In this document: piece by piece, positions 31,151-43,499 of the stretch
How positions within the stretch are numbered: position 1 is the stretch's first letter
Layout: the number at the start of each line of letters is the position of its first letter
Assembly (NCBI GenBank): GCA_050084515.1
Contig: CM114271.1
Coordinates: 55,800,001 to 55,864,000 of the forward strand
Origin: Blasia pusilla
Lineage: Eukaryota; Marchantiophyta; Marchantiopsida; Blasiales
DNA: 64,000 nt
Direction of reading: 5' to 3'
Translations under genes and position numbers: made by a program
Notes under the pieces: generated by a model
Seen by the model: only the letters and a program-made list of their open reading frames with translations
What the model was told of the DNA's origin: nothing
Database searches by the model: none

Positions 31151-34140
31151 TCATGTGTTCTTGGGTCTAAGGTTGCAACAATCTCAGTACCTGATTCGTG
31201 ATGGTAGAAAATTATTGGTATTTGCCAATATGATAGGCGTGTAGATCTCAGCTTAGAAGTCAGACTCGCAAGCTTTAGGTGTATGTTTTGTGGATTTTCC
31301 AAGGGTGCAACCACCATGCTGGTTGATGATGGTTATTCAAGAGGATAACATATGTCATGATTAAAATCACGTGTTGATGCGGTTCCCATGGGATGAAGGA
31401 TCCCTTGTAGATGTGTATATAAACAATTATTGTAATAGATTAGTAGGATCAAGTTGGGCATGATAGTGCGACATGAAGTTAGGAGACGAGTCTCATTACC
31501 AATTACCTAGTTAGGGCCTTTAAGGCCTTTAACTGCATGAGTACACATATTTATGTGTGTACGAGTCTTTTCATATGATAGGTAGATCAAAAAAATGTAT
31601 GGTGTGGATATAATCAACATATAGGTTCTGTAATGATAATAAGTATATATATGAAGACTATCACATCATACTTGATCAACATTAGAGTTCTGGCACATTG
31701 ACTAGGTAGGGGTTTTGTGGTTGTTCAATTGTATCTTTTTTTAAGTTACTAGATGAAGTTGAGGTCTATTTTCTTGGATTAGTATGAATATTTCAAAAAA
31801 AATCCTTACTTTTCTATTTTTGGTTGGATGACCTCTCTGTTGGTCATGATCAATGATCACATGGTAACATCTATGTGTAGTCTATCGTTTTTGGTTGTCT
31901 TTGGGGGGAAGGGGAGGGGGTCTCTTTTGGCTATTTCTAGGGATATATAAGGTGAGAATGGGCTATGAAAATCCATCTTTCTCATGTTGAGTCAAAGAAA
32001 CACTCTTTCTTCTAGGATCTATACAAGGCATTTTTACTTCACTTTTTATGTGTGATCTTTATGACATGTATGAGTATATTTATATGTGCATGAAATTTTT
32101 TTGTGATGGGCAAATCGACACCATATGTATTGTGGATGTGATTAATGAGGTAGATTGTGTAACGACATGTAATATGGGCAAGACAAAACTTCTTTGGACT
32201 TCAAGGACATATGCTCATTGCCCACTCTCTCTTCTATAAATTTAGAGATTTTTTACTTGGAATTTTTTTCGATTAGAACATGAGAGCTAGGCTTTGGAAC
32301 TTGACTATTGAGTCCAAAACAACCAACTCATCTTCAGTTTGCCATATCCTATTGAGTAGACTCAAGAGGAGAAATATCCAATAGTGAAATTCAAGTAAAA
32401 AGTTTGTTTATGGTAGTCTTAACTCAAGGAGAAAACTTAAGAGAATTAGTGATCAATGAAAGAAAATAGAATCGTACAAAAATTTCCATCTCTTATAAAC
32501 TAATGCTTATCTATACTATAGGATTTGCATTTTTCTTTTCAATATCTTCATCATACATGTTACACTAAATTTCTCGCATGATTTGAAAATCAAACGTATG
32601 TGACTATGAACACCTCACTAGTAATAACATAAAAAAAGAAAACAGTTTATGTAAGTTATAATCACCAAGAGAAAAATCCAGATGGTTGCAAGTGACTTTC
32701 CTCAATTCTTAAAATGAATGTCGCTCCATCTTCTTTGAAAGGATTATTAATACCCGATACAAATCTCTAAAAGGTAGAATTGTCATGTAGAAGTTGTTTA
32801 GGCGGGGAATTTCTTTTTGATCATGGACATTTGCAATAAGTGTCCATGGAGCCTAAAATTATCTCAGCAATAAAAAGTTACATGAATTTGAGTTTGTGGG
32901 CTCGGCATTTCAAGCACATGATAAAATTGTTTGGCATTGTGTGGAAGGATTTTCATCCCTAGTAAAGCCATTCTTGGACAGAATTGTGGACCACTACTGT
33001 GATTTTCAAGAGCCCAACGAGTTTTCGGGACTCTAGCTCAAAAGTGAAACTCTTTCAGAGTACCGGGAGAGAAAATTATGGACTTTTTTAATTGAAGACT
33101 AGTAAGGTGCCCATGTGATGCACGAGAATAAAAAGTGTTTGAAGAACTTTTGTTAGTGTATAACTTGTGAAGGGAAGGGATTAATGATGTAGCACACCAA
33201 TTCAAACTTTTTTCTTGCTGCTTGCATAAGGAGAAACATTTTCTTGTTGCCTAGTTGCCACGCGTCAAACAGAGAGATGTTTGCAAATAAAAAAGGCACT
33301 CTCCCATAAAAATCTAGATGTTGCCCGTGCCATGCACGCCTAACACAGTTTCCTCAATATAATGGCTTAAAAAACAAGTGTCGATGATATTTTTAAAAAA
33401 TTCTACTTAAATTTTTAAATGTATTTAATTTCAAATTTTAGGTAGGTATAATTTATACTCTTATAAATCTCAAAAGAGTAAGAAATCACCTTTAGATAAT
33501 ATCCATCTCCCCTCAATAATTACATTCCTCCCTAAAAGTTCCAAAAAAATTTATTCTTCCCCTTCCACTCTTCCCACCAAAATCCCATTCACTAAAAAAT
33601 GTCTTAATTAATTTTAATTAATGAAATAAATTTTCTTTTCTATTAAAATTCATTATCCTTTCTCAAAATATCACATGTGAATTAATACGATTAATTTTAA
33701 AAATAATCACATCATTAATTTCAAAATTTAAATATAATCATTATTTTCTAAAATCATAGAAGAGTAATAAAATTTCACTCTTAAGTAATTACAGTACTCC
33801 ATTCAAATTTAAATGACACCCCAATCCCCGAAATTAACCTACCATAAAATTTGATCTACTCTTTCTCCATTAAAATTTATTTTACCTTTCCATCACATGT
33901 GAATTAAGATATGCATTCTATATTTTTTTCCTTTATCAAAATTATTCCATTTTATTATTATTTATTATCACCTATTATAATATTAAATAAATTATTAATT
34001 ATTCAATAAAATATTTTTGTATTTCATTCAAATCCTTATAGATTTCTTGTACTTGGATTATTTCTACCCATCTAATGTGATTCAAATAATAAAATTCAAA
34101 CATGTTATTATTTGAATGGTCTGCCTGAAACCTTGTTATT
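31150..34140. other. AT-rich gene-free stretch
   Basis: No coding potential recognised; 33.3-34.1 kb is extremely AT-rich. Two short dyads, around 33108-33126 (GGTGCCCATGTGATGCAC) and 33313-33332 (TTGCCCGTGCCATGCACG), are 200 nt apart and related to each other. Confidence 0.5.
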
Positions 34141-37100
34141 TAATACCCCTTGGTCGTCACCGTACCCCCTCTCCTGCCATGTGCTTCACTAAAACATCCC
34201 TTAGACATGTATAGCTTCAAAATGCTTACGTGTCGGATTCTCAAACCCGATCTAAAGATGATGGATGGTAGAACATCGATGCTTGTTGTTAACGTATTGT
34301 TGTTAACGTATCGAGAGGCGCCCAAGAGAAGCTTCGAGGCGCTTCTAGGCGCTTGTGTGTGTAGACTTGGCGAACCATAGCATGCTTTGGCATGTGGAAA
34401 TGTCGCGGCAGTCCACTGCGAGACAGTCTAGTATGATAATACACAATCCAGTTCGAACTGCGATCAGCTTATTAGGCTGCTCGGGGGATTAAAGGGAGAG
34501 CATCTCCATACGTAGTGTATTGTACCCATGTTGTATGTATGCAAGGAGGCCACAGGTACACAACCGACACGAGCAGAGAAGACGGACCGGTATCTCATGA
34601 TAGCTGCTGTGCTGTGCCGATTGAGGAGCGCGGAACAGTGCCTCTATATGCCAGAGGAGCCCTGGAATGCACGCAGCAGAAGTGGTGGAAGGTGGGCAGG
34701 AGAGATTGGTAGAGAGACCTGCAATCCACAGAGACATACGGAGAGGGATAGAGAGAGGCGACGAACCACTTTTTCATTTCTGACTTCTCTTTCCTTGCCA
34801 GCATGAATGAAGGGCCAGGATGCAAAAGATGGAGCTGGGAAATTACCCTTCGCGGTAGAAACGGCTCAGGCTGGCCGCTGGCAGGCCTTTTTACCTAGAC
34901 TCTCACTCGACAAGAGACATGCTGCGGAAATCTTACAGCAGCCTTCATCCACCACGGTGGCTTCGGGTTGGCGTTAGCAGTCATCTCGGCACAGAAACTA
35001 AAAGATTAAAAAACGTTCCTATCAGGCGAGGCCCTGCGGCTGGTGAAACCTTTGTAACTGGTATAAAGCACGCATTTGGTATCGCAACGGAGTCATAGCG
35101 TTCAGATCAGTTTGAGGGTGGCGGCAAGGGCCGAAGGCTCCGTATTATCTCTCGGGGGCTGCGAGAATGTCGCATGCAGCGAGATTCGGGTACCATCGTC
35201 GAGCGTCCGGTATGAAGGGCATGCGAGTCCTCTCTGGTTCGCTTGCCAGCAGGATGGTCCGTCACTCGAGACGGTTTTCAATTGATTGACGCAGTTTCTT
35301 GTTCATGCACGAACAGGCCGTGATCAATGTTTGTTCCAAACGACGATATCAATGCTTGGAGCTTCTAATCCTTGGTGACGTAGCCTGCGCAAGGTCACGA
35401 GCCTGATCACTTAGAGTCTCATGCAACTGACTTGGACTTCGTATTCCTTTTTTGCCTGCAGACCTATCTCAAGATCACGAACCTCAAGATAGAGTTGGTA
35501 CTCAAGCCTTAGATGGTAGGGTGACATCTTTCTGCTTTCAGGTACATCAACAGGTTGAAGATCTCACCAGTCCAGGAATCTGAATCGGGATCTGAAAGAA
35601 CGGCTTCGGCAACTATGGTCGGCTGACGAAGTCTTTCATTCAGCAGACCGTAGCTGCCAAAGCCCGGACGGTTGTGTGCGATTGGATTCTCAGTGATCTC
35701 AAGGTTGACGCTGCCAAGCATACGCTTTGTATTTCCTCTATTTCAAATCTTATCGATCCATACTGATCAACAAAAAATGACCCACTCAAGCCGAGAGAGC
35801 AGGAGGCCTTGCTCGTCTCTCTAATGACGCGTAGCTTGTTTTGTCATGGGATTTTGCAAAGCTGTCATGGCTTTCTCCCGTCGCAAGGATCTCGTTTACA
35901 AGGTATTCCCAGCAGATGATATGGAAAGGAGAAGTTTTCCGTGATCCACATAGAGACGGAAATATGGCTACATTGCCAGACCACTTAAGCCTTATGCCTT
36001 TAGGTTCCTAAGTTTGTCTACGTAGTGAATCTCTAGCCAGGCTAACGATCGGATAATGCGTACTTCGAACATCGTAGCGCAGCTTCTATTTTGGCTTTCC
36101 TTTCGCGAACTTCCAAGTCGACCAGGCGGACCTGCCAGAACGAGTCCTTTGGCGAACTATGGTTCAGATTGTGTGACAAAGTATAGTCTCCCGACTGTCT
36201 GCAGTTATTGAGCTCATAGGATGGCAAATACCAGTCCTGGACGTCTGCAGTTTGAAGATTAGGTTGCAGTTAAGATGACCAGGTTATCATGATCTAGCTT
36301 CACGCCTGAAGTGTCCAAACTTTCGTAGTTTGCAGCATACGCTTGTGTACACATGCAGGTGTCGAAGATTTTGGAGACATGCGAATCTCCACATGTCTGC
36401 GATCACGAATCTCCTGCCGTGTGCGCAAGGATCCTCGCAGAGCTGGTAGTGACGTGATCCCATTAGTGACTTTCCAAGAGTAGTTGTTTATTGATCCCCC
36501 ATAATGTAGGATCCCCGTGATGGAACCCAAGCACAGAGCCCCCATGTTTTACTGTGGACTCCCGACAGTTCAGAGCGGGAATGGCATTCGGCGCGACCAG
36601 CTATTCGATTACTGATGGATTGCTGACGATTTGCGATGAATGTCGGAGTTCACATCTTCAGTGCTAAAACTTGGAGCCCTAATTTGCTGCAATGCTCTAT
36701 GTCTGCATCTGCACCTGCACCAGTTCTACTCCTGTTTCGGCCTGGATGGGCCCGGTGGTGGAGCTAGATGAGTTCTGGTGCAGGTGTGGTTGCAGATACA
36801 TAACATTGTTGCTTCTGGAGAATCGGTCCAAAGACAGCTTCAATAGATGTCCTCCGTTTCGCTCAATGTTTTCATGTGATATTTTCTCATCTAGACAGGA
36901 AGTTAATCACCTGCTTGGCAAGGAAACGTTCTCATGGTTCTGAAATGCTCCTTGCAACGTCAACTGTTGTGGTTTATCCACCTCTAACGTCTCATAACCC
37001 AACAAATCCTGGACAACTCTACTAGGGAGGCAGTGCAGAGTAAGGCCCTTTACTTGTCATGTGCCTCAGTATGTGAAGGGACTTACAGACGATGGAGAAG

Positions 37101-40100
37101 TTATCCGGGATTTCTAGATATAGCTCCACATATGCATGCAAGCTATCTCACAATAACAGGCTATCTCTTGTTATTTTAGTTTAATGCTTGTGATCAAGTC
37201 AGATGCATATAATACCAAGTTTCACAACTCTTTGGTGCATTTCAAGTTTGCATTGTAGGTCCAGCTGGAATTAAGTGCGAAGGCTTACTGAGATTACATT
37301 GAAACTCGACATCCAAACTAGTTCTTTGATACATTTGGTGTAATTTGTTCGATTATCCCGTTATAAAATTAAATTTGCGGAAAATTAACTCCATAATCTG
37401 GAAATGGATCCCGATTATTTAGCACCACTGATCGCCCTGTGAGTCGGTACATATCAGAATCGAATTCGAAGAGCAAGTTACTCCGTCGATGAGCTGTCTC
37501 TGCCAACATCTCTTTTCTCTTCTACGTGTTTCATTTTCACTATTCACTTTAAGAGTAATAATAATTTTGGGGAAGATTAAGATCTGTCTTTGCATCACCC
37601 AATGGAAGAAAACATATCCTTCTCCTAACGCTCCACGCTGGCTTTATTCTGAGATGCCAGGAACCGGGTGTATCGTCTCTGATCACACACAAACTCTTCT
37701 AATTTCGTGGTTCGGTTATCCTTCGGAATTGGCAGCCTGTAATCTTAGAAAACGTGTAGACTACCATACCGACTGCTGGAACTTTTACCGTTCTCCGTTC
37801 TCTTTATTTTTGTAGTGTAGCAGTTGGATTCTTTCAGTGTGCTGCCTTGATTGATAGATAGGCAAGACGCCTCTTCTCATGAACGACGCTGTAATAGACC
37901 AAAAATTCATATATCTATCAACATCCAGTTATTTTCTTGAAGACTTGTTTAAGCGGAGTCCAGGTGGGACTTGTATCTTTGGGCGTGTGGGTATAGCGTC
38001 GTTTATTGGTGTCTAAGACTCCGCTGACAGATCCAATAACATAACTGGACGGCGGTAGCAACTTTCCATTCTTGCTGTCCTTACAGTACGTGGTCCAGAC
38101 TGATAATGCTAGAACTACCTGCTACGAAGACAGATGCAAAAGTGCACGATACTACTTTCTTGAACTTCCCGTGCTCTTGCACATTCCCAATTATCGTGAG
38201 TATGACATCGTGTACAGACTCCCTGGACTCTCGCTTGATTGACCACAATCTACTGTTAATCGTTCAAAAGTGAGCCTTTAGCTAGGTTGCCGCGTAGTGA
38301 GCCGTAGATGTAGCTAGACCTGTTCGAGTGGTCCTTACCCAGCTCCATAAGTAAGCTTACACATTTCAGTTTCTAGAGGACGGCGAAATGAGATTCCGAA
38401 ATCCATTCCATTTTAGCAAGGAATTTTTGTTACGGTGACAATGTCCAAAGCTCCAGGTCTAGACCTGGAGCTTTGGAATAATTATCTCCACAGAACTCCT
38501 TGAGTAATTGGACAATGTCACCAAAGTTCGGAGACTGTCTATGAGATCTTGGATTTTTCTACAACTTAGGATCATGATTGATTGGCTTCACCACCGTGAA
38601 AGTTACGGATGGGGAAGTCTCAAGACTCTAGGTGTGAGAAAGTGTTGGTAATGAGATCGGTTCCATATGCTGGGCCAGGACTTTCCGAGGATATATATTC
38701 AAATAATTTCCAAGTTTCTAAGTAATATCTACTCCAAAGCACAAGAAACTTCATTTTCTTGTCCAAAGGAATGCTACTTTCTCAAGAAAATCAGACCCTA
38801 TTGGTTTGTGAGATCAACCTCATGTGTGTCATGGGCTCGCAACAGGTCAACATTTCAAGCTTTTAGGTTGGATTTTCCATGGATGGATAGGTATACACAG
38901 TTTAAAAATTGTGAAATCGACTTCTTCTTTCTTCTGATTCTCTAGTACTGGAATTTTTTTGAAGTCTTAAAAGTTTGAAGAATGATTTCGGAACCAGAGT
39001 GAGGCGTTATCCACAAGAATTTCATCTTTCCAGAGCATCGGGAATCCACGTCCTACGTCATTATCCTTTCCTCGTGAAAGTGAAAAGTCGTGTAGTGAAC
39101 ATCTACGACCGATGGGCATTCAACTTGAACCTTGGTAGACCTTATGCAAATTCAGCCATTAATTGTCATTACATATGGGAGTTCTTGTTATCTAAAAATG
39201 AAAGCACAATTACTCAAGGAGTTCTGTGGAGATAATTATTCCGTCGGTAGAATTAGTGGCACAGTTTGGAGGTCATGGAATACTATAATTTCAACGAGGC
39301 TCCATGCTTCACCATTTTACCTTATGCTCACGCTTGGAGCTCAAAATAATCTACGACCTTGCCCCGGGAAGGAGACGCATACACTCGCTCCATGACCTCG
39401 CGCGACTGATCTGCTTCACAAGCGCAGAGATCTAGTGATTTTTTATAATTCCTTGGTGACTATATGTGCCTGTGCTGATGATATCCATCGTGTCGCGAGA
39501 GTTAGTAAAATGCTAGCACAAATTGTAATTGTCATTCCTAGCTCAGATTTGGCCATCGATGAAAGCTCTGGCTGTCGGTAGTCTATAATCCAGGATGCTC
39601 GGTCTTCAAGATCGTTTATTCATCTACAAAGAGAAGTATCTCGAGACGATTGACCAATAGTAAAGTACATGATTATTACCTACACTGGATAATAAACCGT
39701 GAGCACATTGATTTTCACGGAGAACTTGCAGTACTTGCGAGTACGTGTGTGTTGGGCCATGCTTTCAAGGTACATCATCTTGCTTTTTCGATTCCTTCGC
39801 CCCGCCTACCGAAACACATTCTGTACACCAATTGATTACTTACACCGATGGTCATCTATTCTCCTGGCAGATTGATTATTTACACCAATGCTCATGCGTT
39901 CTCCTGGCATGAATTTCGATTTGAATCTTTATCGCTGCCTGGACTGGCATGCGCAGATATACTACGCCTCTGCATCAAAGAGGTTAACAGGAAATGGCCA
40001 AGAAGACGCAACTGAAGGAGATTGTCGAGAAAGCACGAAACTGCATGACGAGCTTGTATATCTAAAGACGCTGTCCTGCATAAGTTGTCTCCTTCGTGCG

Positions 40101-42860
40101 CGTTTCTTTGTAGTTGTGACATACCCAAAACCCCGAGACGCAGTACTACTAATCCTCAGTAGAGGATTCGGGACTGCCCTACTTTGCGTGAGGTTCTGTA
40201 AGTTTCCATCTCCCTCCAAAGGCATCGAATGTGAAACGTAGATTTGTATCGAGTGCTTCCGATAATGCGTGGCGACCACTCGTCTCGTATCCCATGTCGT
40301 GTACATGTGACCATGAGAATCCATGTACACAAGAAAACTCCGCTAATAATGTGCCAGTTACTGAGGCGAGTTACTACGGCTTGACCTCTCAGACGTCACC
40401 CCTACTGATTACATATAGCTAGTACGTGATTTAATAGCCAAGCACGCGGCATCTGATAGTGTACTAGGTCTTTGTAGTCACTTCTGGAACATCGCGATTG
40501 GATCTGCCAAGCGTTGCTGATTGGCTTGTATGAGGTCTCAACCTTAGCTGCCTTTGTCTGCCATTCAGCGCCCTCCAATAGCAATCACCTTCGGGCGTGA
40601 CTTGAGGCGGAAGTTCATTGCAATTGAAAGCGTCGTCCCTGCGGTTTTGGTGATCGCCAGCTACTTTTATGCCACAATACTGTTTCCACACTTTGTCACG
40701 TGGGGGTGATATTGATCCACCAATCCTGTGGAGGCAATATCTTTGCCCGGTGGTTCTGCCCGGCATCACAGTAGGCTTCTGCCCGCACTTTCACGGCGAT
40801 TGGTTTCCAATTCAGGCCAAACCGGGAGTGCGCCGCCCCATGTGAAATGGTGATGTATTCGTGGAACACAGTACATAAATGGGAGCATGTACAGTCGTGT
40901 ATGCGCTGCATGGTCCCAGCCCTCTTGCTCTCACCGCCCTCACATGGCTCACATGATAACGTATGTGCCATCATTGCCACGCTCTGTGATGCAGTACAAT
41001 CTGACGTTGCCAACTTTCTCCCACCTTTCGCATCTAGCGTACCGAGCGCTACCCATTCCTCTTGACCTGAGTACTGACCATTTGCTTCCGCTCGAGCTCA
41101 TCTGTTCCCAATTCGCCACTTCATTCTTTGACAGTGGGCCATTATGTATACCCCGTTCTTCAGCCAGCCGGCCCGTATTCTTTTCCTTTGCGGCCACGAT
41201 GTGGCACTTACTCAAACCAATCCTCAGGATTTCGAAAGCCAGTTTTATAAGACACCGATTAATCCTGATGCCATCCATCATCCTTGCCACGAAGAACGTT
41301 TTGCATCATGCTTCGGGGGTAGTTTCTCGTTGCCGTGGGGATGTTTGCACACGATGGATCAGCTGGGAGAACTAGCTGGACTCGAGCACTGTAACTACTA
41401 TGATCCTGAGTCGTCATAGGAATAAATTTACTTTTTGCAGGTCCTCAACTGCATCCACGCACACCAAACCAAGATTTCTGGTTTCGGAAAATGAGCGCTC
41501 TTAGGACTGACTGAACATACCCTTCTTTCGTATTGTAAACTGAATCAACTTTCGTGCGTCTGTTCCAAGTAGCGGTGAACGAAAACGTCTCGCGAATCTT
41601 ATCCCCCGCTAAAATAGAATTTGAACTGTATCTTGGTGCGCTTCGTTTTCTGATTTTCTCATTGGCTCATCGGATTCTCTGCCGGAGTCTAAATCTGGTG
41701 AATCGTGGCTATAGCGGTGTCCATGAGTAGTGCCGCCTTCACGGACTGCGGTTGGAGCGTACTCAACACAGATAATTGGTTCACCTAGCATACAAATCAA
41801 CCCGCATCCTTTATGTGCCCTTACCGAGCTTTCGGTCAATTACCTACGGTAGTATTTATGGAGAAAGAAAAAGAAAAATCTCAATCGGGGTCTTTCGAAA
41901 CGTGTGCCAATAGGAAACTGAACTCATCATGGGCAGGCTATGACTTGAGCCCACCTAAGACCATCGAATAGATATTTGGAATGTTTAGTTGTCCAATCAG
42001 AAGACGAGCTTCTTACCTCCGTTTCCACCAATCAAATCGTTCATTCTCCACCCATAGCATACCAGTCACCCAAACCCCATCGAAGTGTTCAGACATCCTC
42101 CTCTCACCATGGGATAAAGAATAATATGGAAGACTTTTCCACTAGGTGTACCTCGAACTTTCGTTCTTTAGGTTTTAGGCCATTATTTTGGGGAGCATGG
42201 GTATTGGTCCAGTTAACCGGCAAGCCTGAACCCTACGGTAGTGGCTCTCGGCAGGGACATAAATATCCAGATGGACTGCCACGCGTAACAAGTCTTTATT
42301 CACGCTCTTGAAGTCTGCGCCCGCTCTCTCCCAGGACCGCTATCTTTGCGGACAATGCGTTCTAGTCTACTGAATATCCATTCTACCTAGTGTAGGTAGT
42401 TATTGTAGATTCCGGGAACCTCTGCAGAAAAGTTCAAAAACAAACAACTCATAACTGAACCCTCTCGTGCCAACGGGTGAATGTCTACTCATTTTCCTTA
42501 CGGCGTTGAAGTCGTATCTGCGGCTCAATTTTGTATCCGGGCTCTACAGTCTCCGACTGTATTTACTCTACGCCGTCAAGAACATACTCCGGGAAATAGG
42601 TATAGCGTACGTGTAAGTCAATAATGAAACCACCGTTACATACTCCTTCACGCCTCGAAACGAACGTCTCGAAACGAGATTCTGGACCCAGGTTGTGTGA
42701 AACAGTGGGAGGGGAGCTGTGTACTTACATATGATAGCCGACATGTACTTCCTAACAACCTGGATCGATGTCGATAGTGGAGTGGCTACCAGAATTCCGT
42801 AAACTTGCATCTCCGAGCTGCTTTATGATTTCCGAATTTGTAGAGAATTTGAACAACTCC
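34140..42860. other. Gene-free stretch of mixed composition
   Basis: Composition shifts to near-balanced GC. No open frame longer than about 160 codons, no transposon motif and no internal long repeat recognised, apart from a 32-bp palindrome at 38445. Could be unique intergenic DNA or long introns of an unrecognised gene. Confidence 0.4.
38445..38476. repeat. Perfect 32-bp palindrome
   Basis: Arms of 16 bp (CCAAAGCTCCAGGTCT and its complement), no loop. GACAATGTC occurs directly at its left side (38437-38445) and again at 38511-38519. Confidence 0.95.
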
Positions 42861-42881
42861 TTCTCCGAGCTGCGTTTCCCT

Positions 42882-43010
42882 GCTTTGTACTGCTTCAGGA
42901 CCTCCGGCTTCTGTAGTTGCTTCACGACTTCCGGTTTCTGTAGTTGCTTCGTGACTTCTGGATTCTGTAGTTGCTTCATGACTTCCGGATTCTGTAGTTT
43001 CTACAGAGTC
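42882..43010 (-). repeat. 27-bp minisatellite with open frames
   Basis: Four to five units of 27 bp; TTCTGTAGTTGCTTC starts at 42909, 42936, 42963 and 42990. On the minus strand two frames stay open: one gives 9-residue repeats of the KQLQKPEV type, another SHEATTE-type repeats. A unit multiple of three and two open frames keep coding use possible, but no gene context is seen. Confidence 0.85.
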
Positions 43011-43243
43011 TGATATAGGGGGAGTAGTATCATTCCGTCCTCGGAATTGGGTAATGATCAGTCGACATCCACCGTACCGACCTGTATGTCTTTGTTGCCA
43101 GTCAGGACATGCAGTTTTCCTGCCGATCGGGACCTGGGCCTTCATGCGCCATTCGAGTAAGAGCGTGAAGCGTGAGTGGCGCATTTGCACATCTTTTAAC
43201 TTTTCTTCATCTAGTTTCAGAATTACGCGATCGTTTTCATGGA

Positions 43244-43400
43244 GCTTTTTATCAGAGTTTCCTTCTCGTCTCGGGGATTTTTATTCTCGTCTCAAACAAA
43301 TATATTTCATACGTGACGGTGGAGCTTTCTATCAGAGTTTTCTCTCGTATCGGGATTTTTATTCTCGTCTCAAACAAATATATTTCATACGTGACGATGC
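43244..43400. repeat. Tandem duplication of about 80 bp
   Basis: Two units starting near 43244 and 43324, each with TATCAGAGTTT, GATTTTTATTCTCGTCTC and AAACAAATATATTTCATACG; differences are a few substitutions and small indels. Confidence 0.9.
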
Positions 43401-43428
43401 ATGCATGTTTTTAATTAAATTATTATAC

Positions 43429-43493
43429 AATTCTTCAAAATAATTTAAATTTTTAAATAAATAAAATAGACTTTTAAATTATTTTGAAGAATT
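43429..43493. repeat. AT-rich inverted repeat, 21-bp arms
   Basis: Arms 43429-43449 and 43473-43493 are exact complements around a 23-nt AT loop; weaker pairing extends outward. It directly follows the tandem duplication and would make a MITE-like or hairpin relic. Confidence 0.85.
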
Positions 43494-43499
43494 ATATAT

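Noticed and set aside
33100-33335. Pair of GCCCGTGC/GCACG dyads as a transposon end
   Set aside because: Two short imperfect dyads only; no target duplication, terminus or coding sequence nearby.
40887-41375. 162-codon plus-strand frame in the gene-free stretch
   Set aside because: No recognisable domain, opposing frames of similar size, no neighbouring exons; likely chance.
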